Source: Bacteroidota bacterium
GTDB taxonomy: Bacteria; Bacteroidota; Bacteroidia; Chitinophagales; LD1
NCBI GenBank assembly: GCA_947478005.1
Contig: CANJVG010000017.1
Location: forward strand, 1-40,449
Direction of reading: 5' to 3'
DNA length: 40,449 nt
Shown here: positions 25,493 to 34,353 of the stretch, in pieces
Layout: the number at the start of each line of letters is the position of its first letter
Position numbering within the stretch: position 1 is the first letter of the stretch
Made by a program: the position numbers and the translations under genes
Notes under the pieces: generated by a model
What the model saw: only the letters and a program-made list of their open reading frames with translations
Databases searched by the model: none
What the model was told of the DNA's origin: nothing

Positions 25493-26380
25493 ATGAGTGC
25501 GGTGACCCCTCTTTTTAAAAATGAAACCTTACAAACCCTGTTTGAAAAAGACGGATTTGTGAAAGTGCCTTTGCTCAATCTGCAACAGGTAAATGAGCTT
25601 AATGATTTTTTTGCAGCACGTAAAGAACTACATGCTACCGTTGACAATCTTCATCACACTACTACCGATACACAAAATCCGGAATTGATTAAGAGCGTAG
25701 ATGCAAAAATCAAATCGGTTTTACTTCCTGAGTTAGAAAAAGTGCTTGTTGATTTTAAAGGATTAGCCGGCTGTTTCCATATTAAAGAGACCGGCACTGG
25801 TTCTGAAACCGGCATACATCAAGACCCAACTTTTGTTGATGAAAATAATTTTTGTAGTGCGAATGTTTGGGTGGCATTGCAGGATATTGATAAAATAAAC
25901 GGCAATCTTTTTTTTGTGAGCGGCTCTAATCGTGCTGTCACATCTCTACGTGTTACGCCTGCGTTTCCGAGTTATTACGAAAGCTTTCAACAGACTTTGC
26001 CTGAAATGGCTACACATGTCTCTCTTAAAAAGGGAGAAGCGGTGATATTCAATAACGCAACTATTCACGCGGCTACGGAAAATTTATCGAACGATATTCG
26101 CTTGGCAGCCACGCTACTTATTTGCTCGGCACCGGCTCAGTGGCTTTTATATTATCAGGAGAAGGGAGCCGCAAATGATAAGATTGAAAGGTATCATTTA
26201 GATGTGGATACGTTTTTCTCTATCGCGAACAACGGGCGACCGAATAAAAGTGCATTTGCAGAGTTTGTCACTTATGAATATCCGCAGTTAACTAAAGAGG
26301 AATTTTTAAAGCGGATAGGGGTTAAGAAAAACTACCTGCAATGCATTGCCGATTTTTTTAGAATGAATAGTGTAGTATGA
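25493..26380 (+). CDS. PhyH-family dioxygenase, tandem copy 1
   Basis: 295 residues. N-terminal signature KDGFVKVPLLNLQQVNEL, iron ligands His109, Asp111 (GIHQDPTFVDE) and His192 (TIHAATENLS), Arg203. The usual GSH segment reads VSGSNRAV, a Gly-Ser-Asn variant. It is the first of three tandem copies sharing NGFVK/DGFVK, HQDxxFVDE and N-V-WVALQD. Its stop overlaps the next start (ATGA). It begins about 100 bases from the divergent halogenase-like gene. Copies 1-3 are different enough to serve different positions or substrates. Confidence 0.92.
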   Translation: MSAVTPLFKNETLQTLFEKDGFVKVPLLNLQQVNELNDFFAARKELHATVDNLHHTTTDTQNPELIKSVDAKIKSVLLPELEKVLVDFKGLAGCFHIKETGTGSETGIHQDPTFVDENNFCSANVWVALQDIDKINGNLFFVSGSNRAVTSLRVTPAFPSYYESFQQTLPEMATHVSLKKGEAVIFNNATIHAATENLSNDIRLAATLLICSAPAQWLLYYQEKGAANDKIERYHLDVDTFFSIANNGRPNKSAFAEFVTYEYPQLTKEEFLKRIGVKKNYLQCIADFFRMNSVV

Positions 26381-27252
26381 AACCATTGTTCCAATCAGCG
26401 GCACAGCAAACTGAGTTTGAGGAAAATGGTTTTGTGAAAGTACCTTTGCTTTCTGCAAGTGAAGCAGAAGAATTGTTGACTGCTTATCAATCGATAGCCG
26501 CGGCACATGAAAAAATAAATATCCCTTACATCACTACCAGTCACTCAAACGATTCTGCTTTGATAAAGCATGTGGACGCAGTTTTGCAAAAAGTAATAGC
26601 ACCGGTTTTAAGTAAGGTATTGAACAATTATAATTTGCTATTCGGCAATTACTTAGTAAAAATGCCTGTGACGAACTCTGAAACAGAACCCCATCAGGAT
26701 ATTACGTTTGTGGATGAAACAGAATTTGCTTCCGTAAATGTTTGGGTGGCGTTGCAGGATACGAATGAAGAGAATGGCTGTATGTATTTTTTAAAAGGAA
26801 GCCATGACTTAATGCTAACTTTAAGACCAACGCATGATTATCCCTGGGCTTATGAAAATGTGAAAGGGGAAATTAAGAAACAATCACAAGTTTTTACTGC
26901 GAAAGCAGGAGATGCATTTATTTTTAATCATGCGGTTGTTCATGGTTCGTTTCCAAACAGAACAAAGCAACCAAGAGTAGCTGCGGTGATTGCTGCTTAC
27001 CCGTGCGATGCACCATTGCTTCACTATTATTTACCGGAAGGAGAAAAAAATAAAGCGCAGGAATACAGCATGACGAAGGAAGCCTTTCTTCATTTTAAAA
27101 AAGGTGAACCACCTGCCAAAGGAGTATTCTTGAAGGAGGTAATTTTTGATTTTAAACAATTAAGCAAAACAGAATTTGATTTGCTGATGAATAAAAAACC
27201 TAACCCTGTTTCCCTATTTAGTGCAGTAGCTAAATTTTTGAAAGGAAAGTGA
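26377..27252 (+). CDS. PhyH-family dioxygenase, tandem copy 2
   Basis: 291 residues, with NGFVKVPLLSASEAEEL at the start, His106 and Asp108 (EPHQDITFVDE), WVALQDTNEENGCMYFLKGSH, His189 (VVHGSFPN) and Arg200. It starts inside the stop of copy 1 (ATGA overlap) and ends one base before copy 3, so translation is coupled. Full active site, normal family length. Its N-terminal and core motifs are closest to copies 1 and 3, consistent with local duplication. Confidence 0.92.
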   Translation: MKPLFQSAAQQTEFEENGFVKVPLLSASEAEELLTAYQSIAAAHEKINIPYITTSHSNDSALIKHVDAVLQKVIAPVLSKVLNNYNLLFGNYLVKMPVTNSETEPHQDITFVDETEFASVNVWVALQDTNEENGCMYFLKGSHDLMLTLRPTHDYPWAYENVKGEIKKQSQVFTAKAGDAFIFNHAVVHGSFPNRTKQPRVAAVIAAYPCDAPLLHYYLPEGEKNKAQEYSMTKEAFLHFKKGEPPAKGVFLKEVIFDFKQLSKTEFDLLMNKKPNPVSLFSAVAKFLKGK

Positions 27253-27253
27253 T

Positions 27254-28162
27254 ATGAGCAAGCCGAAAATTTTTCGTGATGAAAAACTGCAAAACGAATT
27301 TGATGAGAATGGTTTTGTGAAATTTCGCATGTTTAAACCAGAGCAGGTGAAGCGGCTGCACGATTTTTATTTGCAAACACAGCAGCAACACGAAACAGTT
27401 ATTGACAAAAGAAAGTTTCATGCCACCAATGATACCGATAATGCTGCACTCATAGATAGCGCAGATAGTTTTATTAAGGAAGTAATGCTCGAAGAAATTG
27501 ACAAGCACTTACGTAACTACAAAACCATTGCGGCCAACTACTTGCTCAAACAATCTTCACCTGAATCTGAACTTGGTCCGCACCAAGATTTACGGTTTGT
27601 GGATGAAGTAAAATTTTACTCGTTCAATATTTGGGTGGCTACTGAGCCTACTGATAAACGGAATGGTTGTCTTCGGTTTCTAAAAGGCAGTCATCGTTTT
27701 CATGATACTATTCGCGCCTTGCCTACTTATCCATGGAAGTATGAAAGTGTGATCAGAGAAATACCAAATTATTTTACGGATGTAACTACTGAAGTAGGAG
27801 ATTGCATTATTTTGAATCATGCCTGCATTCACGGGTCGTATCCTAATTTATCGGGGCAAACGAGAATAGCGGCTATACTTGCCATGATACCGGAGGGCGC
27901 TTCTATCTGTCATTATTTTTTGCCTGATGGAAACCCCGCCAACAAAGTTGAAAAGTATGCGATGACGCTGAATGATTTTATCAACTTGAAAGGAGGGCAG
28001 CGGCCTGAACATGCTGTGCTGGAAGAAACATTTAAGTATGATTTTTCGCCTGTGGAAGCGGGGCCGTTTTTAAAATCTATTGCTAATAAAAAGTCACCAA
28101 AAAATAATGGATACCAATTTATCAGAAACCAAATCACCGCCTTATTTAAAGGCGTTAGATGA
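27254..28162 (+). CDS. PhyH-family dioxygenase, tandem copy 3
   Basis: 302 residues. NGFVKFRMFKPEQVKRL at the start, His110 and Asp112 (GPHQDLRFVDE), NGCLRFLKGSH, His193 (CIHGSYPN), Arg204. The active site is complete. The C-terminus is positively charged and ends after the start of the next gene, which overlaps it by 56 bases. Such a long overlap supports a tightly linked operon and argues that the order of these oxygenases has been stable enough for overlapping ends to form. Confidence 0.92.
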   Translation: MSKPKIFRDEKLQNEFDENGFVKFRMFKPEQVKRLHDFYLQTQQQHETVIDKRKFHATNDTDNAALIDSADSFIKEVMLEEIDKHLRNYKTIAANYLLKQSSPESELGPHQDLRFVDEVKFYSFNIWVATEPTDKRNGCLRFLKGSHRFHDTIRALPTYPWKYESVIREIPNYFTDVTTEVGDCIILNHACIHGSYPNLSGQTRIAAILAMIPEGASICHYFLPDGNPANKVEKYAMTLNDFINLKGGQRPEHAVLEETFKYDFSPVEAGPFLKSIANKKSPKNNGYQFIRNQITALFKGVR

Positions 28163-29795
28163 ATTAGGTTTTTGCACTTTTCCGGTTTTTGAAAACAACG
28201 AAGTGGAGCAATTGCTTTTGTTGTATCACAGCCATTTTGGAGAGCGAAGTATCAACGCCCTTTACGCTTCGCACAATTCAAATCCGGTGGAGCAGAGTTT
28301 GTATGTAAGCAGAGAGATAAAAAATATAGTGAGTGAATCGCTGCAAAGTATATTTCCTGATTATGAATATTTCCTCGGACATTTTATGGTTAAGGGGGCT
28401 AATGTTGAGAAAGAGTTTTCGCTGCATCAGGATTGGAATATTCTAGATGAGTCGAAATATAAAAGCTATCAGGTTTGGATTCCCTTGCAGTTAAGTTACC
28501 CTGCTAACGGAGGGATTTTTGTAGTGCCGGGCAGTCATCAGTTTTTTGGCAATTACCGCAGTGGCAGTTATGGAATTCCTGTGGTGCCATTTGATGAAAA
28601 GGTTAAACCATTGATAAGCGATATCATAGTGCCTGCCGGAAATGCATTGGTGTATCACAATGGTTTGTTTCATGCTTCGTATCCGAATACTACTGATGAA
28701 ATTCGAATTGCGGTGATTGCCAACTTTGTAGAAAAACGTGCTCCTACTTTCTTCTTTCATCAAAATAAAAAAGCCAACGCCACCGAACTTTACGAGATAA
28801 CCGGAGAGACTTTGATTGCGCAATTGCCGCAATTTGAAAAGGGAATAGTAGACAGTAGTTACATACTCAATAGCACTGTGCCTCTTTGCAAAACAGATAA
28901 CGCACAAATTACTTCTGCCGATTTGGTATCGCATTACGAAAAAAAATTTGGCAAAAAACCTGCAGCGCAAATCAAGCAGCTGCACATAACGGTGACAGAG
29001 GAATTGGAGCAAAAGTTAAATGAAGACGGCTACACCGTAATTGATTTGCTTGATGCAATGCAGGTTGATTTTTTCAAAAAGGAATACAATATTCACTTTG
29101 GAAATATTGATAGAACTCCGGGACGATTCACCACGCTGCAAGACACCGATGCTGTGATGAAAAAGCAGATTCACGATTTTATTGTGCAACATAGTGATGC
29201 ACCAATGCGTAAATATTTCAAAGACTTCATTATTCCTGTTTCCCAGTTTTATACTAAGAAGGCGCACACCTGTGGCGATATTGATTTGCATGCCGATAGC
29301 ACTTTGTTGCTTAATCATCAGTTAGAGCCGCACTATGCTATCTGGATTCCGTTGGTTGATGTAGATGCCAACAACGGCACACTCACCGTTATTCCAAGAA
29401 GCCATCGCGTGAACGGTGCTTTTTTTAGCGGCACATTTGCCTGTTATCATCAGGCGCATTTAGATTGGTTGCGCCAATTTGAAGTTCCTATAAAGCTAAA
29501 AGCGGGGCAGGCCGTTATTTTCGATAACAATGCTTTGCATAATTCTACGGCTAACCAAACCGATATTAACCGCTTGTGTTTTACTTTCAGAATAACTCAT
29601 ACCGCCTCGCAGTATTATAGTTTTGTGGGTGACGGAAACGATATTGTGGTGTATGAAGAGGGACACAATTTTTACATGGATAGCAACTGGGATGGGGAAA
29701 ATAAAAATCCCAATGCTAAATATGCAGGCACATTAAAAAATAGTCTCGCCAAAATTTCGAGGGAAGAGCTTCATAAAATTTTAATGCCGAATTAA
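28107..29795 (+). CDS. Two-domain PhyH fusion protein
   Basis: 562 residues holding two complete PhyH domains. Domain 1 (about 10-260): His107, Asp109 (LHQDWNILDE), His189 (FHASYPN), Arg200. Domain 2 (about 290-562): His395, Asp397 (LHADSTLLL), PRSHR, His478 (ALHNSTANQ), Arg489. Both iron sites look active. Domain 1 resembles the HQDW group (proteins at 1 and 23703); domain 2 is of the HAD type, like the protein at 32473. It is therefore a fusion of two different lineages, not an internal duplication. I chose the ATG at 28107 over an upstream TTG at 28080. The ABC ATPase starts three bases after its stop. Confidence 0.92.
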   Translation: MDTNLSETKSPPYLKALDELGFCTFPVFENNEVEQLLLLYHSHFGERSINALYASHNSNPVEQSLYVSREIKNIVSESLQSIFPDYEYFLGHFMVKGANVEKEFSLHQDWNILDESKYKSYQVWIPLQLSYPANGGIFVVPGSHQFFGNYRSGSYGIPVVPFDEKVKPLISDIIVPAGNALVYHNGLFHASYPNTTDEIRIAVIANFVEKRAPTFFFHQNKKANATELYEITGETLIAQLPQFEKGIVDSSYILNSTVPLCKTDNAQITSADLVSHYEKKFGKKPAAQIKQLHITVTEELEQKLNEDGYTVIDLLDAMQVDFFKKEYNIHFGNIDRTPGRFTTLQDTDAVMKKQIHDFIVQHSDAPMRKYFKDFIIPVSQFYTKKAHTCGDIDLHADSTLLLNHQLEPHYAIWIPLVDVDANNGTLTVIPRSHRVNGAFFSGTFACYHQAHLDWLRQFEVPIKLKAGQAVIFDNNALHNSTANQTDINRLCFTFRITHTASQYYSFVGDGNDIVVYEEGHNFYMDSNWDGENKNPNAKYAGTLKNSLAKISREELHKILMPN

Positions 29796-29797
29796 GC

Positions 29798-31099
29798 ATG
29801 AGTGAAACGCAGGCCAACGCGGAAATAGCTATTGACGTAAAGAATATTTCGAAAGAATATGTTCTCGACAAAACGCAATCGAAGAACTCCGAAGAACATT
29901 TTTTTGCCTTGACGGATATTTCATTTACGATTCACCGTGGCGATGTGTTAGGTATTATAGGAAGCAATGGTTCGGGTAAATCTACCTTGCTAAAAATTTT
30001 AAGCCAGATTACAAAACCAAGTTCGGGCGAGGCTCGTTTTTACGGGTCGGTTACTTCAATTCTGGAAATCGGCACCAATTTCCATCCTGACTTAACAGGG
30101 CGAGAAAATGTGATGGCACAACTGAAATTAGCCAATTGCAACCTAAATGAATTTGATAATCTTCACAACCAAATACTTGATTTTAGTGAAATTGGTGAAT
30201 TCTATGACCAACCAGTGAAATTCTATTCGAGCGGAATGTTTTTGCGATTGGCATTTTCGTTAGCCTTTCATATTTCTGCTGATATACTGATACTCGATGA
30301 AGTTCTCTCTGTAGGCGATGAAGGTTTTCGATTGAAGTGTTTTGAGTTGCTGAGGCTATTTACCCAACAAGGGAAAACCATTTTATTTGTTTCGCATAAT
30401 CGTTTAGAAATTCTCGAGCTAAGCAATAAATGTTTGTGGATAGACAAGGGACAGATAAAAAGAATAGGGACACCATCCGTTGTTTTAAGTGACTATTTTG
30501 CGATGCATCGCGATAATTACGATGGTCAAAAACCAATAATTCTATCTGATGAACTAAGCATTGATACACAATCTAATGCGGACGGAACTGTTGATCTGCG
30601 TTGGCACAAAGAAACAGCACCTGGCAATGAAAATATATCAATCCGACAATTGTCTGTAGGCTCTTTTAATGGTTTTGGAAAATTATTTCATTCCACTCCT
30701 ATCAAAATCAGGTTCGTTATAGACAAAAACAAACCAGGTATTTTGATTGGCGCGTTCTTCTTTGTGCAGGATGTATTTTATCAGCCTGTTTTGGTAGGTC
30801 ATTTTTTAAATAATTTAAAACAAAACGATCTTAGCCATCAATTGAAAAACGTGGTGGGGCTAATAGAAATTACCTGTGTAATTCCCGCCAATTTTTTAAT
30901 GCCCGGCAAATATTATCTACTTCCGCGATTTGGCATGGAAGAAAAAGAGTGGAATATCACATCGGAAGAAGCATTTCGTTTTTCTGAAAAACTTCATTTC
31001 ACAGTTGAGGCGGAATCCGGGTACAAGGATCTGATAGGGGACATAAGCAAAGGCTCGGTTCGCCCACCATTAGATTGGGAAATCACAAAGTTGAACTAA
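29798..31099 (+). CDS. Wzt/TagH-like ABC transporter ATPase with C-terminal recognition domain
   Basis: 433 residues. The nucleotide-binding domain has Walker A GSNGSGKST (55-63), the signature YSSGM (143-147), Walker B ILILDE (163-168) and the switch His200 in VSHN. The early GTNFHPDLTGRENV loop is typical of polysaccharide exporters (Wzt/TagH/RfbE). Residues about 245-433 form a separate beta-rich domain like the C-terminal Wzt domain that reads the non-reducing end of the glycan in some O-antigen systems. It is translated right behind the two-domain PhyH gene, which suggests the oxygenases act on the exported polymer. No Wzm-type permease is visible in this window, so the partner must be elsewhere. 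Confidence 0.9.
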   Translation: MSETQANAEIAIDVKNISKEYVLDKTQSKNSEEHFFALTDISFTIHRGDVLGIIGSNGSGKSTLLKILSQITKPSSGEARFYGSVTSILEIGTNFHPDLTGRENVMAQLKLANCNLNEFDNLHNQILDFSEIGEFYDQPVKFYSSGMFLRLAFSLAFHISADILILDEVLSVGDEGFRLKCFELLRLFTQQGKTILFVSHNRLEILELSNKCLWIDKGQIKRIGTPSVVLSDYFAMHRDNYDGQKPIILSDELSIDTQSNADGTVDLRWHKETAPGNENISIRQLSVGSFNGFGKLFHSTPIKIRFVIDKNKPGILIGAFFFVQDVFYQPVLVGHFLNNLKQNDLSHQLKNVVGLIEITCVIPANFLMPGKYYLLPRFGMEEKEWNITSEEAFRFSEKLHFTVEAESGYKDLIGDISKGSVRPPLDWEITKLN

Positions 31100-31159
31100 T
31101 GTACTTTTATAAACTGTCATGGCAAAAGGCATTTGTTATACTAGTTAGGTTTTGATATT

Positions 31160-31588
31160 ATGGACAAATTATTTCAAAATGTTTTAGTAGGTATCGGTTA
31201 TGTCGTTCTCTCTCTGCTCATAGGAGAACAGCACCCGTTTACACTGGTACCTATGTATAACAACCTGCCCAACTATGCTTACTCCTTTTACCTATCTGAT
31301 GATAAAGGTCAAATCCTTCCTTTTGCAAAATATTTTAAGTGTGCCGATGATTATCCGGCTCATACCTATAACGCCATTTGTGAAAACAAAAAGATTAGGT
31401 CGGGCAACCGATTGGAAACAAAGCAACAACTATCGGAAATTGGGAAACAAATGATTGCTGACCTTAAAGAGCACCAATTTGCTTTGCTTCCCAAAAGCAG
31501 GATTCAACTGCACCGGATATGTTATTTCCTGGAAAGAGATTCGCTAAAAAAGGATGACTACCTAATGTATGAAGAGCTTAGCTATTAA
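31160..31588 (+). CDS. Small protein of unknown function, upstream partner of HTTM-like gene
   Basis: 142 residues. A hydrophobic N-terminal segment (about 5-22) is followed by HPFTLVPMYNNLPNYAYSFYLSDDKG and a charged remainder, with no motif I recognise. It overlaps the next gene by 20 bases, which indicates coupled expression with the HTTM-like membrane protein. The N-terminal helix suggests it is membrane-tethered with its bulk outside the cytoplasm. It lies 60 bases after the ABC ATPase gene and may share its transcript. Confidence 0.6.
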   Translation: MDKLFQNVLVGIGYVVLSLLIGEQHPFTLVPMYNNLPNYAYSFYLSDDKGQILPFAKYFKCADDYPAHTYNAICENKKIRSGNRLETKQQLSEIGKQMIADLKEHQFALLPKSRIQLHRICYFLERDSLKKDDYLMYEELSY

Positions 31589-32435
31589 CAAGATGCAAAG
31601 TTCGGAATCGGCTTGGTTTTTCATCAAACTATCGCTACTCTTTTTCTTTATGAGCAATATGTTCATCATGATGGCAGATGTTTCATCCGCCTGTCCATTT
31701 CCAGTGGGGGTTTGTAAACTATATAGTTTTTCAATACTCTTTTCCTTACCGGGTAAGGTGTTACTTCATGCACTTCTGCTTGTATTGGCATTGTTCTATC
31801 TTTTCGAAAAGAAAATGTCTTTTGTCACGTTGGGGCTATTTTTTCTTTCGTGTATCATTATCAGTTATCATGAATCGAACGGCAGGTTTCATCACGCCAC
31901 CATTTTTTCGCCAATTTTTGCGGCTCAAAGTTTTGCCTACTGGAAAAAACGAAGTAGGCCTGAATTTGATTTGGTGCAGTACCGAGTTCAGTACAGCATC
32001 CAAATGATTGCTGCCACTTACACTTTGGCCGGTATTTCAAAGCTTGCTACTTCGGGTTTTGGTTGGATAAACAGTGGTGAAGTCTTTGCTCTGCAGGTGG
32101 TGAAAAACTATTCCTTCATTTATTTTGCACAAGGTACAAAAGCTGCGCTTGACCATGGTTACCATATTGCAAGGTTAATGTTAGAGCACCAATACCTGAT
32201 TCGGTTTTTTCTGGCATCATCACTATTGCTTGAACTATTCTGTTTTGCCGCCTTGATCTCTAACAGCGTTCGCAGATGGTATGCACTTGGTTTATTGCTT
32301 ATGCATACCGGCATTTGGTTATTGATGGGAATACCCTTTGGGGTGGTAGCTATGCCAATGATTATTTTCTTTCTAAACCCTCTTTACTGGTTGTATAAGC
32401 AAGTGGCAGGAGTGATTAGTTCTGCAAAGGTTTAG
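31569..32435 (+). CDS. HTTM/vitamin K gamma-carboxylase-like polytopic membrane protein
   Basis: 288 residues with about seven hydrophobic helices. The segment IQMIAATYTLAGISKLATSGFGWINSG (quoted in part: YTLAGISKL then FGWINSG) matches the HTTM pattern in which a helix ends in AGxxKL before a Trp-Gly turn. Soluble lumenal carboxylase domains are missing, so it is only the membrane part. Bacterial HTTM proteins have no fixed role. The ATG at 31569 lies inside the end of the small upstream gene. It converges on the PhyH gene at 32473 with 37 bases between. Confidence 0.65.
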   Translation: MKSLAINKMQSSESAWFFIKLSLLFFFMSNMFIMMADVSSACPFPVGVCKLYSFSILFSLPGKVLLHALLLVLALFYLFEKKMSFVTLGLFFLSCIIISYHESNGRFHHATIFSPIFAAQSFAYWKKRSRPEFDLVQYRVQYSIQMIAATYTLAGISKLATSGFGWINSGEVFALQVVKNYSFIYFAQGTKAALDHGYHIARLMLEHQYLIRFFLASSLLLELFCFAALISNSVRRWYALGLLLMHTGIWLLMGIPFGVVAMPMIIFFLNPLYWLYKQVAGVISSAKV

Positions 32436-32472
32436 CTGAAAAAGAAATTGAATTGACTTCTCATATTTGGAA

Positions 32473-33327
32473 CTACTGCTTCCATTTATTCAAAAAGTGC
32501 AGCCACCAAAACTTTTCCATTAGCGGGTCGATATACTTCACGGTGTCTTTGGGCAATATTGCTTTTAATGTTTCGGTTTCGGGTTTTTGAAAGTGGGTAT
32601 AGCGAATGTAAAAATCGCTGGAGGGCACTTCATACACTCTAATTTCATCGGTGCCCTCGGGCATACAATAGTGAATGACCGGAGCCTGTTGGGGTACAGT
32701 AGTTAAGTTAATGGCCGGTCGGGTTTGTTTGCTTTTATTGGCCGGAGAATAATGCAGTAATCGATGATTATAAATCAGCGCATCACCTGCATTCATCGGC
32801 ATCAGCTTGCCATATCTTTTTTCCCAAACATGGTCGCGGTCGCGAGTGCTTTGACGAATCAATGGGCCACGGATAAGATTGGTGACCTTGTGTGAACCTT
32901 CAATCAAACCAAAGCATCCGTTCTGTTCATTTACATCTACCAAAGGAATCCAGATAGCTGCTGAGGAAAAAAGGGTTTCATCGACATAGGTCCAGTCGGC
33001 ATGTAAATCCATGGCTACCGTTGGGTCAGGATTTTTGACCATGAAGTTGCCGAACAGCGGACGGTAGCTACTCAGATAACTGCCGGCTTTGGGAAACACC
33101 AGTGTTGAAATGGTATCGTGAACCTTTTGCTTATACTCAACATTACTGCTGAAATGAGAAGTATGAAATGGTCCTTCGAATTGCTTTTGGAACTGAAGAA
33201 ATAGGTCATTCAGTTTTTGAACTTCTTCAGCACTCAACAAGGAGCGCAACAGCACATATCCCTTTCGGTCAAATTCTTTTTGCAACAAATCATTTGTAAA
33301 AACCCGACTCACCGGCATATCACTCAT
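32473..33327 (-). CDS. PhyH-family dioxygenase (HAD type)
   Basis: 284 residues. KEFDRKGYVLLRSLLSAEEV at the start, His109 and Asp111 (DLHADWTYVDE), NGCFGLIEGSH, His192 (LLHYSPAN), Arg203. The HADW motif and the sequence around IWIPLVDVNEQNG group it with domain 2 of the fusion at 28107. The start at 33327 overlaps the stop of the preceding PhyH gene (ATGAGTGA); an ATG at 33318 would leave one base between them. Both genes form a - strand pair pointing towards the HTTM-like gene. Confidence 0.9.
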   Translation of the reverse strand: MSDMPVSRVFTNDLLQKEFDRKGYVLLRSLLSAEEVQKLNDLFLQFQKQFEGPFHTSHFSSNVEYKQKVHDTISTLVFPKAGSYLSSYRPLFGNFMVKNPDPTVAMDLHADWTYVDETLFSSAAIWIPLVDVNEQNGCFGLIEGSHKVTNLIRGPLIRQSTRDRDHVWEKRYGKLMPMNAGDALIYNHRLLHYSPANKSKQTRPAINLTTVPQQAPVIHYCMPEGTDEIRVYEVPSSDFYIRYTHFQKPETETLKAILPKDTVKYIDPLMEKFWWLHFLNKWKQ

Positions 33328-34255
33328 CTTTTGGCTTATGCTTTTTAATAAGGCGCAGAAGTTCCTTTTCACTCAGTTCAAAAGGTTCAAACTTCACCTT
33401 GGTTTTCTTCCATAATGTTTCATCGGGTTTCGAAATAAAATCGTAGCCATAGTAGAAGTTTTCGTCCACCACATATTTTTCAATCAAACTACCGTCAATG
33501 TCTTTATTGCGGAAATAATAAATCAACTCATAGTTTTTGCGCAGCACAGTTATGGTAATCGCATGACGAATTTCTTTTGAAAGGTTTGGTGCACTGGCGT
33601 GAATAACCGCAGGGTCAAACACGATGACATCACCCGCTTTCACGGTTACTGGTTGGGTATGTTTGTAAAGGGTTTCGATATGATTTTTAAACTGCCAAGG
33701 CACTCCCAAACTGCGTTGTGTATTGCCCCAAAGATGGCTACCTGGCACAAATGAAATATGTCCATTTTCCATCGTTACATCGCAAAAAGGAATCCACACA
33801 AAAAGACAATAATCTTTTTCCTCGTCTATAACAGTGCTATCTTGATGAATCAACAAATCGCTCTCTATATGTGGGGGTTTAACTTGATAGGCACCACCCG
33901 TATGCTCATCAACCTTCTGCATATTAAACATGCGCGGCAAAACAGTCGCAGCATTTTTGTTGATGACGTCCTGTGTTTTCTTTCGTATTTCAGGATTGAA
34001 CAATCTGCCGCTGTTTAATAAATTTTTTTCGAGTTCAAATCCTTCAAGCTTCGAAATTTCGGCAAACGTTTCCATGAAGCTTTTTATTTCTTCGGGCTTC
34101 AGAACGTTTTCGATGACACACCAGCCATGCGTTAAATAGTACTGATGTTTGTCTTCATCTAAAAAAAAACCTTCTTTTCTAACCTCTAAATGTGGGTTAG
34201 TTTTCGGTCCCTTCATCTGGCCAAAAAAAGAAGTTAAAAGCGAACGAATGCGCAT
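33320..34255 (-). CDS. PhyH-family dioxygenase
   Basis: 311 residues with a basic N-terminal extension of about 35 residues before the fold. His137, Asp139 (LIHQDSTVIDEEK), ENGHISFVPGSHLW, His219 (VIHASAPN), Arg230. It is the first gene of the - strand pair and belongs to neither the triplet nor the HADW group. A candidate -7 box lies about 37 bases upstream. The active site is complete. Confidence 0.9.
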   Translation of the reverse strand: MRIRSLLTSFFGQMKGPKTNPHLEVRKEGFFLDEDKHQYYLTHGWCVIENVLKPEEIKSFMETFAEISKLEGFELEKNLLNSGRLFNPEIRKKTQDVINKNAATVLPRMFNMQKVDEHTGGAYQVKPPHIESDLLIHQDSTVIDEEKDYCLFVWIPFCDVTMENGHISFVPGSHLWGNTQRSLGVPWQFKNHIETLYKHTQPVTVKAGDVIVFDPAVIHASAPNLSKEIRHAITITVLRKNYELIYYFRNKDIDGSLIEKYVVDENFYYGYDFISKPDETLWKKTKVKFEPFELSEKELLRLIKKHKPKDE

Positions 34256-34291
34256 AGCTAAATTTGTTTAGTAAATATGTTTCCTAGCACC

Positions 34292-34299
34292 AAAAATAG
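34292..34299 (-). promoter_or_regulatory. Candidate -7 box (TATTTTTG on the - strand)
   Basis: Read on the - strand the octamer fits TAnnTTTG and lies 37 bases before the ATG of the PhyH gene at 34255. A TTG about 24 bases further upstream is somewhat too far for a good -33 element, so the call is weak. Confidence 0.3.
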
Positions 34300-34353
34300 A
34301 AAAGTAAAGTTGCACCTTACTCCAATAGTTCCTTATTTACGGTAGGTTATTGT

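Noticed and set aside
28491-29012. 173-codon open frame on the - strand
   Set aside because: It is antisense to the two-domain PhyH fusion protein, whose active-site motifs are intact.
31569-32435. Wzm-type permease partner of the ABC ATPase
   Set aside because: The helix pattern and the AGISKL-W motif fit HTTM proteins; ABC-2 permease features were not seen.
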